A DNA stretch of 64,000 nucleotides from RGIG3701 sp030530205 (GCA_030530205.1 JAUMVK010000003.1:124001-188000); one strand, 5' to 3'; shown: positions 17,230 to 26,211, counted from the first letter of the stretch. Numbers and translations are program-made. Notes: generated by a model not told the origin, from the sequence alone.

Positions 17230-19989
17230 ATGAAAACACACCTTTCTTTTTTCATCTTGCTTTTTCTCACGGTTTCTTTCACCCAGGCGGCGAACTGGGG
17301 CGTGGAAGGAACGCCGGCGGTCGTAAATCCTGCGCTTCGGTCTCCCGCGCAAAAGTTCATTTCCCTCTCGGGCGAGTGGGACTTTTTGCCGGGCGTGCCC
17401 CGTTTCCGTCTCTCGAAGGGGGACGGCGTCTGGGGGAGCCATTTCTCATTTGAGGGAAGCCGCAAAATCCACGTCCCGGGCGCGTGGGAAGCCCAGGGCG
17501 TCGGCGAGCCGGGGCCCGCAAAAACCTGGTTCTGTAATTGGGACTGCGCCGAGAACGACCTACGGAACGTCTTCATGGGGTCGGCCGTTTACCGGAAAGT
17601 CTTCACGATTCCCAAAGAATGGGCCGGGAAGCAGATTTTCCTGAAAATCGGCGGCGTGCGGACCGACGCTTACCTCTGGGTGAACGCCCAGCGCGCCGGG
17701 TACGTGAATAATTACTGCGAGACGGTGAAATTCAACATCACGCCCTTCCTGAAGCCGGGCGAGGAAAACGAGCTTTGCGCGATGGTCCGAAACGACCTTC
17801 CCAGCCGCAAAGGGCTTTTGGCGGTTTTGCACGCGTTCGGTGGGTTTTACCGGGACGTGGAGCTGGAGGCCGTCGGGCCGGAATTCCTCGATGACGTGTA
17901 CGTCCGTGGTGACTTCCAAAACCGCGCAGCCGTCGTGAATTTCCGGGTCATGAATGAGAACGCGGAGAAACTCACCGTTTCGGCCGAGATCCGCACGATG
18001 GAACGCGATGCGGCCGGAAAACTCGTTCCCGGGCCGGTCGTGGCTCGCGGGGAACAGACCGTCCAGGGCTCGGCGGAAGGCGCGTTTTCCGTCCCGTTGC
18101 CCGACTGCCGGTTTTGGAGTCCCGAAACGCCCAACCTCTACGCCGCTTTCGTGACGCTCCGGGGCGCCGACGGAGCCTTGCTTCACGGCTGGGCCGAGCG
18201 TTTCGGCGTGCGCGAGCTGAAAGTGGTCGGGAAACAGTTTTTCCTGAACGGAAAGCCGTACTTCTTGCGCGGCTCGGGCGATCACCACTACGATTTCATC
18301 AATCTCGTCGAGCCGCCGGACCGCGAACGCTTCCTTCAGCATTTAATGCTTGCGCGGGCGGCGGGATTCAACTACATGCGGCACCACACGCACTGCCCGC
18401 TCCCCGAATATTTTGAGGCGGCGGACGAGGCCGGGATCCTGCTTCAGCCGGAGCTTCCGTACTACCATGACGTTCAGACCGAGGGCGCGGAGTTTGACCC
18501 GCTGCGGGACCTTCAGGAATCGTGGCGGACGAATCGGCGCTACGTCTCCTTCGCGGTTTACTCGATGGGAAATGAAGGCCACCTGGGCGCGCCGCTCGAC
18601 CGTGAAATTTACGAGTGGGTGAAGCGGAACGACCCAGACCGGCTGGTCCTGCACCAGGACGGAGGCCGAAGCACGGAGGAAAACTCCGATTTCTGCGCGC
18701 CGAACGGCTGCGGTCAGCGGGCCTCGAGCATCCGGCCGTGGCCGATCGGAACGTTCGACTACCTGGAAATGCCGTTCATCGCCCACGAGTTTTTGAACCT
18801 TTCGACGAAAGTCGATCCGGAACTGGAAACCCGCTTTACGGGCGCGGTCCGGATGGACCCCCTGAAAGAAACCCGGCGGCAGAAACTTGAAGCGGCGGGG
18901 CTGGCGGAAGAATGGGGCCCGCGGTGCATTTTCGCGGCTCAGAAACTCCAGGCGATCTACCAGAAAACCGGGCTGGAAGCGGCCCGACTCGACCCGGAGT
19001 GCGACGGGTACTCGTTCTGGTCGATCACCGACTGCACGCTCCGTCAGGGGGACGCCCGCACGGCGCAGGGCCTTTTCACGACATTCTGGGAACGCCATCC
19101 GGGAGGCTGGGAGCTGGAAGAGTTCCGGCGTTTCAACGGCCCGACCGTTTTGCTGGCGCAAACCCACACGGAAAGCGCGGTCCTGACGAGCGGGCAGACG
19201 CTTCAGGCCGATTTTTCGATTTCCCACTTCGACGCGCAGGAAATCCCCGCCGGCCGGTTGAACTGGCAGCTCGCGGACGCTCATGGGACGGTCGAAATTG
19301 CTGCGATCCCCGCGGGAACGGCCGGAAAGATCGGGGCCGCGGAGATCACCGTCCCGGACGTTCAGAAGCCGCTCGAAACGGAGCTTGTCGTTTCGATCGA
19401 CGGGACAAAAATCGGGAACCGGTGGAAATTCTGGATCTTCCCGAAACGAGAGAAAACGTCGCTGGCGCGGTGCCGCGTTTCGCCCAAACTTTTCCCGTGG
19501 TTCCAGGAACGTTTCACGGACGTGCAGGCGTGGACGCCCGGCGAGAATGCTCCCGAAACGGCGCTGATCGTCAGCGGCGACGAGACGGAACTCCTGGCAG
19601 AAGCGCAGGCGCAGGGGCGCAAAATGCTGGTCCTCGCGCCGGTCTCCGACCAACCGGACGTAAGTCTTGGCTGGTGGTCGCTCGGGACGCAGGTCGGGAC
19701 GGCTTTCGAGGCGGAGCATCCGGCTTTTGGCGACTTCCCGGTCCGGCCGTGGATGAATGAGCTTTGGTTCCGACTGATTCGGAAAGGCGCAAAAACGCTG
19801 GACGTCGGGACGCAGGAATTCATGAAAGACGCCGTCCCGCTGGCGGTAGGTGAGGGGCAGAGCGCGTGGTCGCTTTACCTCGCGGAAAGCCGGGACCACC
19901 GGGTCGTGTGGGTCTTCGCGATCGATCTGCTTCAGGACCGTCCCGAGGCACAGTGGCTGCTGGAGAAACTGGTGGATTATCTTCGGTAA
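17230..19989 (+). CDS. Secreted glycoside hydrolase family 2 enzyme
   Basis: A 919-residue protein with a signal peptide (MKTHLSFFILLFLTVSFTQA). The GH2 order is visible: a sugar-binding domain (GEWDFLPG, IHVPGAWE, SAVYRKVFTIP, DAYLWVN), an immunoglobulin-like domain, then a TIM barrel. The barrel carries the acid/base Glu449 in YSMGNEGH and the likely nucleophile Glu520 in FIAHEF. About 300 further C-terminal residues form additional beta domains. GH2 members are beta-galactosidases, beta-glucuronidases, beta-mannosidases and related enzymes; the specificity is not decided. Base composition is noticeably GC-richer than in the transporter operon. It ends in a long inverted repeat. Confidence 0.92.
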   Translation: MKTHLSFFILLFLTVSFTQAANWGVEGTPAVVNPALRSPAQKFISLSGEWDFLPGVPRFRLSKGDGVWGSHFSFEGSRKIHVPGAWEAQGVGEPGPAKTWFCNWDCAENDLRNVFMGSAVYRKVFTIPKEWAGKQIFLKIGGVRTDAYLWVNAQRAGYVNNYCETVKFNITPFLKPGEENELCAMVRNDLPSRKGLLAVLHAFGGFYRDVELEAVGPEFLDDVYVRGDFQNRAAVVNFRVMNENAEKLTVSAEIRTMERDAAGKLVPGPVVARGEQTVQGSAEGAFSVPLPDCRFWSPETPNLYAAFVTLRGADGALLHGWAERFGVRELKVVGKQFFLNGKPYFLRGSGDHHYDFINLVEPPDRERFLQHLMLARAAGFNYMRHHTHCPLPEYFEAADEAGILLQPELPYYHDVQTEGAEFDPLRDLQESWRTNRRYVSFAVYSMGNEGHLGAPLDREIYEWVKRNDPDRLVLHQDGGRSTEENSDFCAPNGCGQRASSIRPWPIGTFDYLEMPFIAHEFLNLSTKVDPELETRFTGAVRMDPLKETRRQKLEAAGLAEEWGPRCIFAAQKLQAIYQKTGLEAARLDPECDGYSFWSITDCTLRQGDARTAQGLFTTFWERHPGGWELEEFRRFNGPTVLLAQTHTESAVLTSGQTLQADFSISHFDAQEIPAGRLNWQLADAHGTVEIAAIPAGTAGKIGAAEITVPDVQKPLETELVVSIDGTKIGNRWKFWIFPKREKTSLARCRVSPKLFPWFQERFTDVQAWTPGENAPETALIVSGDETELLAEAQAQGRKMLVLAPVSDQPDVSLGWWSLGTQVGTAFEAEHPAFGDFPVRPWMNELWFRLIRKGAKTLDVGTQEFMKDAVPLAVGEGQSAWSLYLAESRDHRVVWVFAIDLLQDRPEAQWLLEKLVDYLR

Positions 19990-19995
19990 GATTCA

Positions 19996-20074
19996 GAGGG
20001 CCGGCGTCCTGCCGGTCAAGTTAATAGCGAGGGCGTAAAACCCATTAACTTGACTAGCAGGATGCCGGCCCTTC
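19996..20074. repeat. Long inverted repeat after the GH2 gene
   Basis: AGGGCCGGCGTCCTGC...TCAAGTTAAT pairs with ATTAACTTGA...GCAGGATGCCGGCCCT around a roughly 20-base loop. No T-run follows, so this is more likely a mobile palindrome than a classical terminator. Confidence 0.75.
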
Positions 20075-20080
20075 GGATCT

Positions 20081-20104
20081 ACGACGCAAGATGCGTCGTC
20101 CCCG
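20081..20104. repeat. REP-like palindrome (GACGACGC family)
   Basis: ACGACGCAAGATGCGTCGTCCCC, directly after the larger inverted repeat and before the end of the minus-strand GlmU-like gene. Confidence 0.7.
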
Positions 20105-20108
20105 TAAA

Positions 20109-21452
20109 TCAAAGCGAAAGCGGCTCGTTCTCCATCTGCCGCTCGCTGGCCGAAATGAGGAACATCTGATTCAAGAGGTCGATGTGGCACTGTTCCTGGG
20201 TCACGTTTCGGCGCGCGAACATTCTTTTCTGTGTGCTGATCATCACCTCGACCGGAAGCTCCGTGCACTGGTTGAACGACCGGGCGTAGTTCGTGAAGCT
20301 CGGGACGTTCCGCGTCACAAAACCGTAAACCATCGAGCAGCTTCCGATGGTTTTCCCGGTGAAAATGCTCGTATTAATGGCCGTTTTGGCGTAGTCGCCG
20401 ATGATGCACCCGTGGAACTGCATCGCCGTGGCGACGCGGCCGTCTTTGTACTGCATCGAGACGCTCCCGTACGTGTTTTTCAGGTCGCTGTTGCACGTCC
20501 CGGCGCCGAGGTTGATCCAGCTTCCGAGGTACGAGTGCCCCAAAAAGCCGTGGTGCTGCTTGTTCGTGTACGGCTCGATCGAGGAGGCTTCCACCTCACC
20601 GCCGACTTTCGTCGTGTGGGCGAGTCCTACCTCCTCCTTCAGCGCGGCATGCTCGATCACTTTCGAGTTTGGGCCAATATAGACCGGGCCTTTCAGGAAG
20701 CAGAACGGACCGATGGACGCGCCCTCATCGACGAGGATCGGCCCCTTCGATGTGTCGGTCACGAGGTACTCGCCCAGCTTGACCCCCTCGCCGACGAAAA
20801 CACCCTCACGGATCTCGGTCCATTTGCCGGAAGTCCAGCGTTTTTCGGGCTTTCCTGTCAACGCCGGCACGGTATGCTTCAGGCGGTAAGCCAGATTTCG
20901 GGCGAACAATTCCATGTGATTCCGAACCACATCGTGCGGATAGTCGAACAGTTCAAAAGGATGGTCATATTCCTCAGGGCATTTCTTTGCCGCCTGTTTT
21001 AAATTGATTGGCAAGACATCTGTTTTTAAGGATGTTTTAATTCCTTTTATCGCTTTGAGAAGCTGCGCAGCGGGCAAACAGACACAAGCTGGAATATCCT
21101 GCCAAAGGTAAAAAACAGGCGCGCCTTTTTTCATGCACTTCTTCAGAAAAGGAATGATCCGAACATCCGGGACCATCCGCGCGTTGACAAGCAAAACGTT
21201 TTCTTCAGGGGCAGACGATTCCAGTTCCCAGCAAACCTCGGTAATTCCGAAGCAGAACCGGGAATCCGGATACTCATAGCTGGAAGTTGCTTCCAGGTAC
21301 GGCCTGCAAAGAAAAGAAATCGATTCCGTGTCGAGCTGGTTCAAAATGTCCAGCAGACGCATTGTTCCGCAAGTGATCGCGAATGCGGGTCGGCCCATCG
21401 TGATCGGGTTTAGTTCCCAAACGGCGGAGTCTTCAAAAACGACTGTTTTCAT
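20109..21452 (-). CDS. GlmU-like sugar-1-phosphate nucleotidyl/acyltransferase
   Basis: A 447-residue protein from the ATG at 21452, preferred because it begins the family sequence MKTVVFEDSAVWELNPIT. The N-terminal half resembles the divergent nucleotidyltransferase domain of the alternative GlmU family. The C-terminal half is a left-handed beta helix of hexapeptide repeats (GPILVDEGASIGPFCFLKGPVYIG, GSWINLGAGTCNSDLKN). The latter block is typical of acyl/nucleotidyl enzymes that build UDP-N-acetylglucosamine or related sugars. It therefore probably supplies cell-wall or LPS precursors. Its N-terminal catalytic loop is not canonical, so the acetyltransferase half is the more certain assignment. 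A GC-rich tail and AT-rich head suggest uneven codon use along the gene. Confidence 0.8.
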   Translation of the reverse strand: MKTVVFEDSAVWELNPITMGRPAFAITCGTMRLLDILNQLDTESISFLCRPYLEATSSYEYPDSRFCFGITEVCWELESSAPEENVLLVNARMVPDVRIIPFLKKCMKKGAPVFYLWQDIPACVCLPAAQLLKAIKGIKTSLKTDVLPINLKQAAKKCPEEYDHPFELFDYPHDVVRNHMELFARNLAYRLKHTVPALTGKPEKRWTSGKWTEIREGVFVGEGVKLGEYLVTDTSKGPILVDEGASIGPFCFLKGPVYIGPNSKVIEHAALKEEVGLAHTTKVGGEVEASSIEPYTNKQHHGFLGHSYLGSWINLGAGTCNSDLKNTYGSVSMQYKDGRVATAMQFHGCIIGDYAKTAINTSIFTGKTIGSCSMVYGFVTRNVPSFTNYARSFNQCTELPVEVMISTQKRMFARRNVTQEQCHIDLLNQMFLISASERQMENEPLSL

Positions 21453-21726
21453 ATTGAGCTTCTTTCGATAAACAAACGCTTCATCTTGATGTTTTTTCAA
21501 ATTGATTATACGCTAATTTTTGATCTTGCGAAAGTGTTAAACCGGGATTTTTGTGAAAAATGCAGAAAATTTTCTTTTTTTTCCTTTTTTAACCTCTGAA
21601 TAGTGGTCTGGGGGGGGTGGACAGAGTAGTAAAGTCTGGTATGATTAATTTTAGACCAGATAAAATATTGCCGAAACCTAGAGTGATATTTTGTTTTCAG
21701 GCGACACTGTAACCGGGAGATTTTAA
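21453..21726. promoter_or_regulatory. Divergent intergenic region with candidate promoter for the sulfate operon
   Basis: TGGACA at 21618-21623 and TATGAT at 21640-21645 are 16 bases apart and would start a rightward transcript about 80 bases ahead of the small membrane-protein gene. A run of eight Gs lies beside the -35. Confidence 0.45.
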
Positions 21727-21906
21727 ATGTCCAAAATTTTGTGTCTGTTTTCGCTGGGGCTTTCCGTCATCTTGGCCATCCTGTTCATCCTTGATTTGAG
21801 CATTGGAATTCCATTTAACAAAGGAAGCATCTTTTTTGATGTAGTTTTCCTTGTTGCGTCACTGGTCATTGGGACCCTTAGCTGGTTTACATACAGGGAA
21901 CAGTAA
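21727..21906 (+). CDS. Small two-helix membrane protein (planctomycete type)
   Basis: A 59-residue frame from ATG at 21727 with GGGAG seven bases upstream. The protein starts MSKILCLFSLGLSVILAILF and continues through LDLSIGIPFNKGSIF to a second hydrophobic stretch (VVFLVASLVIGTLSW) and a short polar tail FTYREQ. Two transmembrane helices joined by an IGIPF loop match a small conserved protein that I recall from many planctomycete genomes; its function is unknown. It sits 65 bases upstream of the sulfate-binding protein on the same strand and may be the first gene of that transcript. Confidence 0.72.
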   Translation: MSKILCLFSLGLSVILAILFILDLSIGIPFNKGSIFFDVVFLVASLVIGTLSWFTYREQ

Positions 21907-21971
21907 AAGCGAAGTCAATCGTGACGGTTTCGCCTAAACAGGACCTTTACCATTTTATGGAGAATTAAAAC

Positions 21972-23042
21972 ATGAAGAAGTTTTATGCGTTTGCCACGCT
22001 GGCGATTTCTTTGGGCCTGCTCTTTCTGGCGGGCTGCGGCCAAGGCAAAACACGTGAAATCATGAACGTTTCCTATGATCCGACTCGTGAATTGTACGAA
22101 GCGTATAATCAGAAATTCATCGAACACTGGGCCGAGAAAACCGGCGAAACCGTTTCTGTGGACCAGTCAAACGGCGGTTCCGGCTCGCAGGCCAAGAAAG
22201 TCGCCGAAGGTTTGGAAGCGGATGTCGTGACCCTTGCTCTTGGGTATGACGTCGAGTTGATCGGTGATTCCATTCCGGGAGCTCTGTCGGAAAACTGGAT
22301 TAAGGAATTCCCGAATAACAGCTGCCCGTACGTCTCGACGATCGTTTTCCTCGTGAAAAAAGGAAATCCGAAGAACCTGAAAGACTGGGGCGACCTGGCC
22401 AAAGACGGCGTGGAAGTGATCACGCCCAACCCGCGCACGTCCGGCGGCGCCCGCTGGAACTACCTGGCGGCCTGGGGCTGGCAGTTGAAGCAGGACCTCG
22501 GGACCCTCGACTCGGCGTTCCTGAACGACCCGGCCAATGCCGAAAAGGTCAAGGAAGCGAATGAAAACGCCTACGAGCTGGTGAAGAAGATCCACCTGAA
22601 TGCGAAAGCCGCCGGAATGCCGGAAGGAGCGCGAGGTGCGACGAACCTCTTCGTGCGTGACGGAGTGGGCGATGTATTGCTCGCGTGGGAAAATGAAGCG
22701 ATGAAAACCGTCTATGGTGACAAAAACGACCAGTTTGAAATCGTGTATCCGTCAGTCTCCATTGTGGCCGAGCCGTCCGTAGCATTGATCAACACGACGG
22801 TGGACCGTAAGGGAACACGCGACGTGGCGGAAGAGTACCTGAACTATATGTACACGGAAGAAATTCAGAAACTCGTGATGGAAAATTTCTATCGTCCGAG
22901 TGAAGAAAAACTTCTCGAAGGCAACGACCTTTTCGGGAAAGTGGAGCTTTTCCGTATTCAGGACGTTTTTGGCTCCTGGAAAGATGTGCAGGAAAAGCAC
23001 TTCTCGAACGGCGGCATTTTTGAAGATATGATGAAAGAATAA
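21972..23042 (+). CDS. Sulfate/thiosulfate ABC transporter binding lipoprotein
   Basis: A 356-residue protein with a lipoprotein signal peptide; the lipobox LAGC places the acylated Cys at residue 22. The body is a class II periplasmic binding protein of the Sbp/CysP type. Landmarks are the early NVSYDPTRELYEAYN, QSNGGSGSQAKKV, the DVVTLALGYDVE block and PNPRTSGGARWNYLAAWGW, which holds sulfate through backbone amides. It delivers sulfate or thiosulfate to the two permeases and ATPase encoded next. A heptamer-repeat hairpin begins within a few bases of its stop codon. Confidence 0.94.
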   Translation: MKKFYAFATLAISLGLLFLAGCGQGKTREIMNVSYDPTRELYEAYNQKFIEHWAEKTGETVSVDQSNGGSGSQAKKVAEGLEADVVTLALGYDVELIGDSIPGALSENWIKEFPNNSCPYVSTIVFLVKKGNPKNLKDWGDLAKDGVEVITPNPRTSGGARWNYLAAWGWQLKQDLGTLDSAFLNDPANAEKVKEANENAYELVKKIHLNAKAAGMPEGARGATNLFVRDGVGDVLLAWENEAMKTVYGDKNDQFEIVYPSVSIVAEPSVALINTTVDRKGTRDVAEEYLNYMYTEEIQKLVMENFYRPSEEKLLEGNDLFGKVELFRIQDVFGSWKDVQEKHFSNGGIFEDMMKE

Positions 23043-23044
23043 AA

Positions 23045-23128
23045 AAATGAATAATGAATAACGAATAATGGGTTAAAGTCTTTCTCCTCATTATTCGTTA
23101 TTCGTTATTCATTATTCATTATTCATTA
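23045..23128. repeat. Heptamer-type tandem repeat hairpin (copy 1)
   Basis: Repeated ATGAATA/ACGAATA units on the left (about 23047-23070) are complemented by TTATTCGTTATTCATTATTCATT on the right, giving one long hairpin. It fills the whole gap between the binding-protein and first permease genes. Confidence 0.85.
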
Positions 23129-23136
23129 AAAAAGTT

Positions 23137-23949
23137 ATGTTCCGACGACATCCAAAACGCGTCCTTCCTGGCTTTCGCATCTCCATGGGGTTGACGCTGG
23201 TTTATTTAAGTCTTCTGGTGCTGATTCCCTTCGCCGGTCTGATTCTGAAGGTTGGCGGAATGAGCTGGAATCAGTACTGGTCGATTATTTTCTCTTCACG
23301 TGTCCTTGCCGCATTTCGTCTGACGTTTGGCGCTTCGTTTTTGGCCGCGTGTATTAACGCCTTTTTCGGGTTTATCGTAGCGTGGGTACTGGTCCGATAC
23401 AAGTTTCCGTGCCGCCGGCTGGTGGACGCGATGGTGGACCTTCCCTTTGCGATGCCAACGGCGGTTTCGGGTGTGGCGCTGCTCACCCTCTACAAACGTC
23501 TTGGACAGCTTATCGGAGTGAAGATCATTTTTACCGAATGGGGTCTTTTGCTCGCGCTGACGTTTATTGGCCTGCCCTTTGTCGTGCGTACGCTTCAACC
23601 GGCCATCCAGGACATAGAAAAGGAACTGGAAGAAGTTTCCGCCAGTCTTGGCGCGAATCGGTGGCAGACATTCTGGCGGGTGATTTTTCCGTCTCTGCGT
23701 CCGGCATTGATCACCGGTTTTGCCATGGCGTTTGCGCGTGCGCTGGGGGAGTATGGCTCCGTCGTCTTCATCGCGGGTACAAGCCTTCCGATCGTTTCGA
23801 TTGAAATCGTGAAAAACCTCCAGGGTGGCCAGGAGGACCTGATGGTTGCCGTCGCGATCGCCACGACGATGTTGATCGCCTCGTTCGTCATCCTGTTCTG
23901 CATTAACTTCATGCAGGTCTGGATGAACAGGAGATACAGTGATGAGTAA
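23137..23949 (+). CDS. cysT: Sulfate ABC transporter permease, CysT/CysU type
   Basis: A 270-residue inner-membrane protein with six predicted helices. The binding-protein-dependent transport signature is SLGANRWQTFWRVIFPSLRPALITG (EAA loop), and the end AFARALGEYGSVVFIAG is characteristic of the CysT subunit of sulfate/thiosulfate importers. It would pair with CysW and the ATPase. The ATG has only a weak ribosome site because a repeat hairpin occupies the upstream region, so translation may depend on the hairpin context. Confidence 0.94.
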   Translation: MFRRHPKRVLPGFRISMGLTLVYLSLLVLIPFAGLILKVGGMSWNQYWSIIFSSRVLAAFRLTFGASFLAACINAFFGFIVAWVLVRYKFPCRRLVDAMVDLPFAMPTAVSGVALLTLYKRLGQLIGVKIIFTEWGLLLALTFIGLPFVVRTLQPAIQDIEKELEEVSASLGANRWQTFWRVIFPSLRPALITGFAMAFARALGEYGSVVFIAGTSLPIVSIEIVKNLQGGQEDLMVAVAIATTMLIASFVILFCINFMQVWMNRRYSDE

Positions 23950-24036
23950 TTATGAATTAAGAATTATGAATGATGAATTGACCTGATGTTGGTCGGTTTG
24001 TGATTCATAATTCGTAATTCATAATTCGTAATTTGA
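23947..24036. repeat. Heptamer-type tandem repeat hairpin (copy 2)
   Basis: AATTATGAATTAAGAATTATGAA on the left and TTCATAATTCGTAATTCATAATT on the right. The right arm is four clean 7-base units (ATTCATA/ATTCGTA). It fills the gap between the two permease genes. Confidence 0.85.
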
Positions 24037-24040
24037 AAAA

Positions 24041-24862
24041 ATGTCCATTTCCCGACAAAATACCGATGAACCGCCGTTTGTACGTTACCTGCTCATTACG
24101 GTAGCGATCACGTTCATGGCGCTTTTCCTCCTTTTACCCCTGATTTTGGTTTTTTACTGCGCGTTTGAGGAGGGCTTTACTACGTATTGGGGAGCATTGA
24201 CCAGCCGCAGAACCATCCGTGCGATCGGTGTCACGCTTCTGACCGTTGGTATTGCCGTTCCGATCAACGTTCTGTTCGGGATCATGTCCGCGTGGTGCCT
24301 TGGAAAATTTAACTTTTGGGGCAAGAGCCTGCTCATTTCGCTGATCGACCTTCCGTTTGCCGTCTCGCCGGTCATCGCGGGTCTTCTTTTTGTCATTCTG
24401 TTCGGGATGCACAGCATTTTCGGCGACTGGCTGATGGCCAATTTCGGGATCAAAATTCTGCACACGACCACCGCGACGGTCATCGCGACGATGTTCGTGA
24501 CGTTCCCGTTTGTGACCCGTGAACTTCTGCCGACAATGCAGGCGCAAGGGTCTGAGGAAGAACTGGCGGCGCGTGTGCTTGGTGCGAATGGCCTGCAAAT
24601 CTTCTTCCGGGTCACGCTCCCGAACATCAAGTGGGCGCTCCTTTACGGTGTGGTGCTCTGCAACGCACGAGCCATGGGTGAGTTCGGCGCGGTGAACGTC
24701 GTAAGCCACGGAGGAAAAAACAATACGCTCTCCCTTTTGATTTACGAGACATACCAGTCGGACCTCGTGGCGGCGTTTGCCGTTTCGACGCTTCTGGCTC
24801 TCATGGCAATCGTGACGCTGGTCCTCAAAACGTACATTGAAATGAAAACGCAAGACAAATAA
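24041..24862 (+). CDS. cysW: Sulfate ABC transporter permease, CysW type
   Basis: A 273-residue polytopic membrane protein, the second permease of the sulfate importer. The EAA loop is ARVLGANGLQIFFRVTLPNIKWALLYG, and the C-terminal block NARAMGEFGAVNVVSHGGKNNTLSLLIYETYQSD is diagnostic for CysW. It has six predicted helices and the usual length. A repeat hairpin again lies directly upstream and leaves little room for a ribosome site before the ATG. Confidence 0.94.
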   Translation: MSISRQNTDEPPFVRYLLITVAITFMALFLLLPLILVFYCAFEEGFTTYWGALTSRRTIRAIGVTLLTVGIAVPINVLFGIMSAWCLGKFNFWGKSLLISLIDLPFAVSPVIAGLLFVILFGMHSIFGDWLMANFGIKILHTTTATVIATMFVTFPFVTRELLPTMQAQGSEEELAARVLGANGLQIFFRVTLPNIKWALLYGVVLCNARAMGEFGAVNVVSHGGKNNTLSLLIYETYQSDLVAAFAVSTLLALMAIVTLVLKTYIEMKTQDK

Positions 24863-24865
24863 AAA

Positions 24866-24992
24866 GGAATGAACAATGAATAACGAATAACGAATAATGG
24901 GGAAAGACTTCAACCTCATATTTAGTATTAATCCCGCTTGAGTTTGAACTCATTCTTTTCATTATTCATTATTCGTTATTCATTCTTTCATT
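24866..24992. repeat. Heptamer-type tandem repeat hairpin (copy 3)
   Basis: AATGAATAACGAATAACGAATAATG near 24876-24900 is complemented by TTCATTATTCATTATTCGTTATTCATT near 24958-24983, around a roughly 55-base unrelated centre. It lies between cysW and cysA. Confidence 0.85.
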
Positions 24993-25012
24993 CAACCCAA
25001 GGGGTTGACAAG

Positions 25013-26089
25013 ATGAGTATCGAAGTTCAGAATATCACCAAAACTTTCGGAAATTTCCTGGCCCTGAACGATGTTTCGCTTTACATTAAGACTGGCGAAT
25101 TGGTCGCACTGTTGGGACCGTCCGGTTCCGGGAAAACGACGCTTCTGCGTATCATCGCGGGTCTGGAAGAGGCAGACGAGGGAAGCGGCCCTGTCCTGTT
25201 TAATAATTATAACATGGCGAACTCGAAGATCAGCGACCGCGGTGTCGGGTTTGTGTTTCAACACTACGCTCTGTTCCGCCACATGACGGTTTTTGAGAAC
25301 GTCGCGTTTGGTCTGCGTGTCCGTCCCCGTGAGACCCGGCCCGATAATGGGGAAATTCACCGCAAAGTGCTGGAACTTCTGCGTCTGGTTCAGCTTGATA
25401 CGCAGGCCAATCGTTATCCGCATCAGCTTTCCGGTGGTCAGCGTCAGCGTGTGGCTTTGGCGCGTGCGTTGGCGGTTGAGCCTCAGGTTCTGCTTCTGGA
25501 TGAGCCATTTGGAGCGTTGGACGCGAAAGTCCGTGTCGAACTGCGCCAGTGGCTGCGCCGGCTTCACGATGAGATTCACCTGACGAGCGTTTTCGTGACG
25601 CACGACCAGGACGAGGCGCTCGAGCTTGCTGATCGCGTAGCCGTTATGAGTGCCGGTAAAGTCGAGCAGTTCGCAACGCCGAACGAAGTGTTCCACAAAC
25701 CAGCGACGGAGTTCGTGATGAATTTCCTGGGTTCGGTGAATAAATTTCGCGGCCAGATCACCGATGGAAAGGTTCGTCTGGGCGGGCAGTACATCATGGA
25801 TGTGCCGGAAGACACCGAGGAGGCTAAACTGTTTGTTCGTCCTCACGAATTGATCATTTCGCACACGAAAACACCGAACTGCTTTAATCTCCGTGCCGTG
25901 GTGAAGCGGATCCACTCGGCGGGCGCACGTGTTCGTGTCGAGCTGGAAACGCACAGCGGTGACCCCATGACGGCCGAAATGACCCACGCCCGGCTTTCCG
26001 AATTGAACCTGGAAACGGGCCAGGAAATCTACGTAACGCCGTGTAACATTCACGTGTTTGGCTCAGACGAACACGCTCTTGAAGAGTAA
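25013..26089 (+). CDS. cysA: Sulfate ABC transporter ATP-binding protein
   Basis: A 358-residue ATPase from the ATG at 25013 (AAGGGG seven bases upstream). The longer frame from 24938 would translate the repeat hairpin and is rejected. Walker A is GPSGSGKTT (35-43), the ABC signature LSGGQ (139-143), Walker B LLLDEP (160-165) and the switch His lies in VFVTHDQDEALE. The C-terminal third is a TOBE-like regulatory region (KLFVRPHELIISHT), the layout of CysA/MalK-class ATPases. It powers the importer formed by the preceding three genes. The next gene is convergent. Confidence 0.95.
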   Translation: MSIEVQNITKTFGNFLALNDVSLYIKTGELVALLGPSGSGKTTLLRIIAGLEEADEGSGPVLFNNYNMANSKISDRGVGFVFQHYALFRHMTVFENVAFGLRVRPRETRPDNGEIHRKVLELLRLVQLDTQANRYPHQLSGGQRQRVALARALAVEPQVLLLDEPFGALDAKVRVELRQWLRRLHDEIHLTSVFVTHDQDEALELADRVAVMSAGKVEQFATPNEVFHKPATEFVMNFLGSVNKFRGQITDGKVRLGGQYIMDVPEDTEEAKLFVRPHELIISHTKTPNCFNLRAVVKRIHSAGARVRVELETHSGDPMTAEMTHARLSELNLETGQEIYVTPCNIHVFGSDEHALEE

Positions 26090-26211
26090 ATTAAGGAAAA
26101 GAATTACAAGCTATGACAGCGATGTCACCGTTTCGGAGACAACGCTTACAGGGCTGGTAATGGGTCAGTTTCACCTTGTGCTTTACGGGGTGAAACGAGG
26201 GTTGTGTTTTT

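Noticed and set aside
18343..19899. A 518-codon minus-strand frame inside the GH2 gene
   Set aside because: The plus-strand frame carries a complete GH2 enzyme; the opposite frame is rich in Arg/Pro and has no family.
24938..25012. An upstream start for cysA
   Set aside because: It would translate the heptamer-repeat hairpin; the ATG at 25013 has a ribosome site and begins the family sequence.
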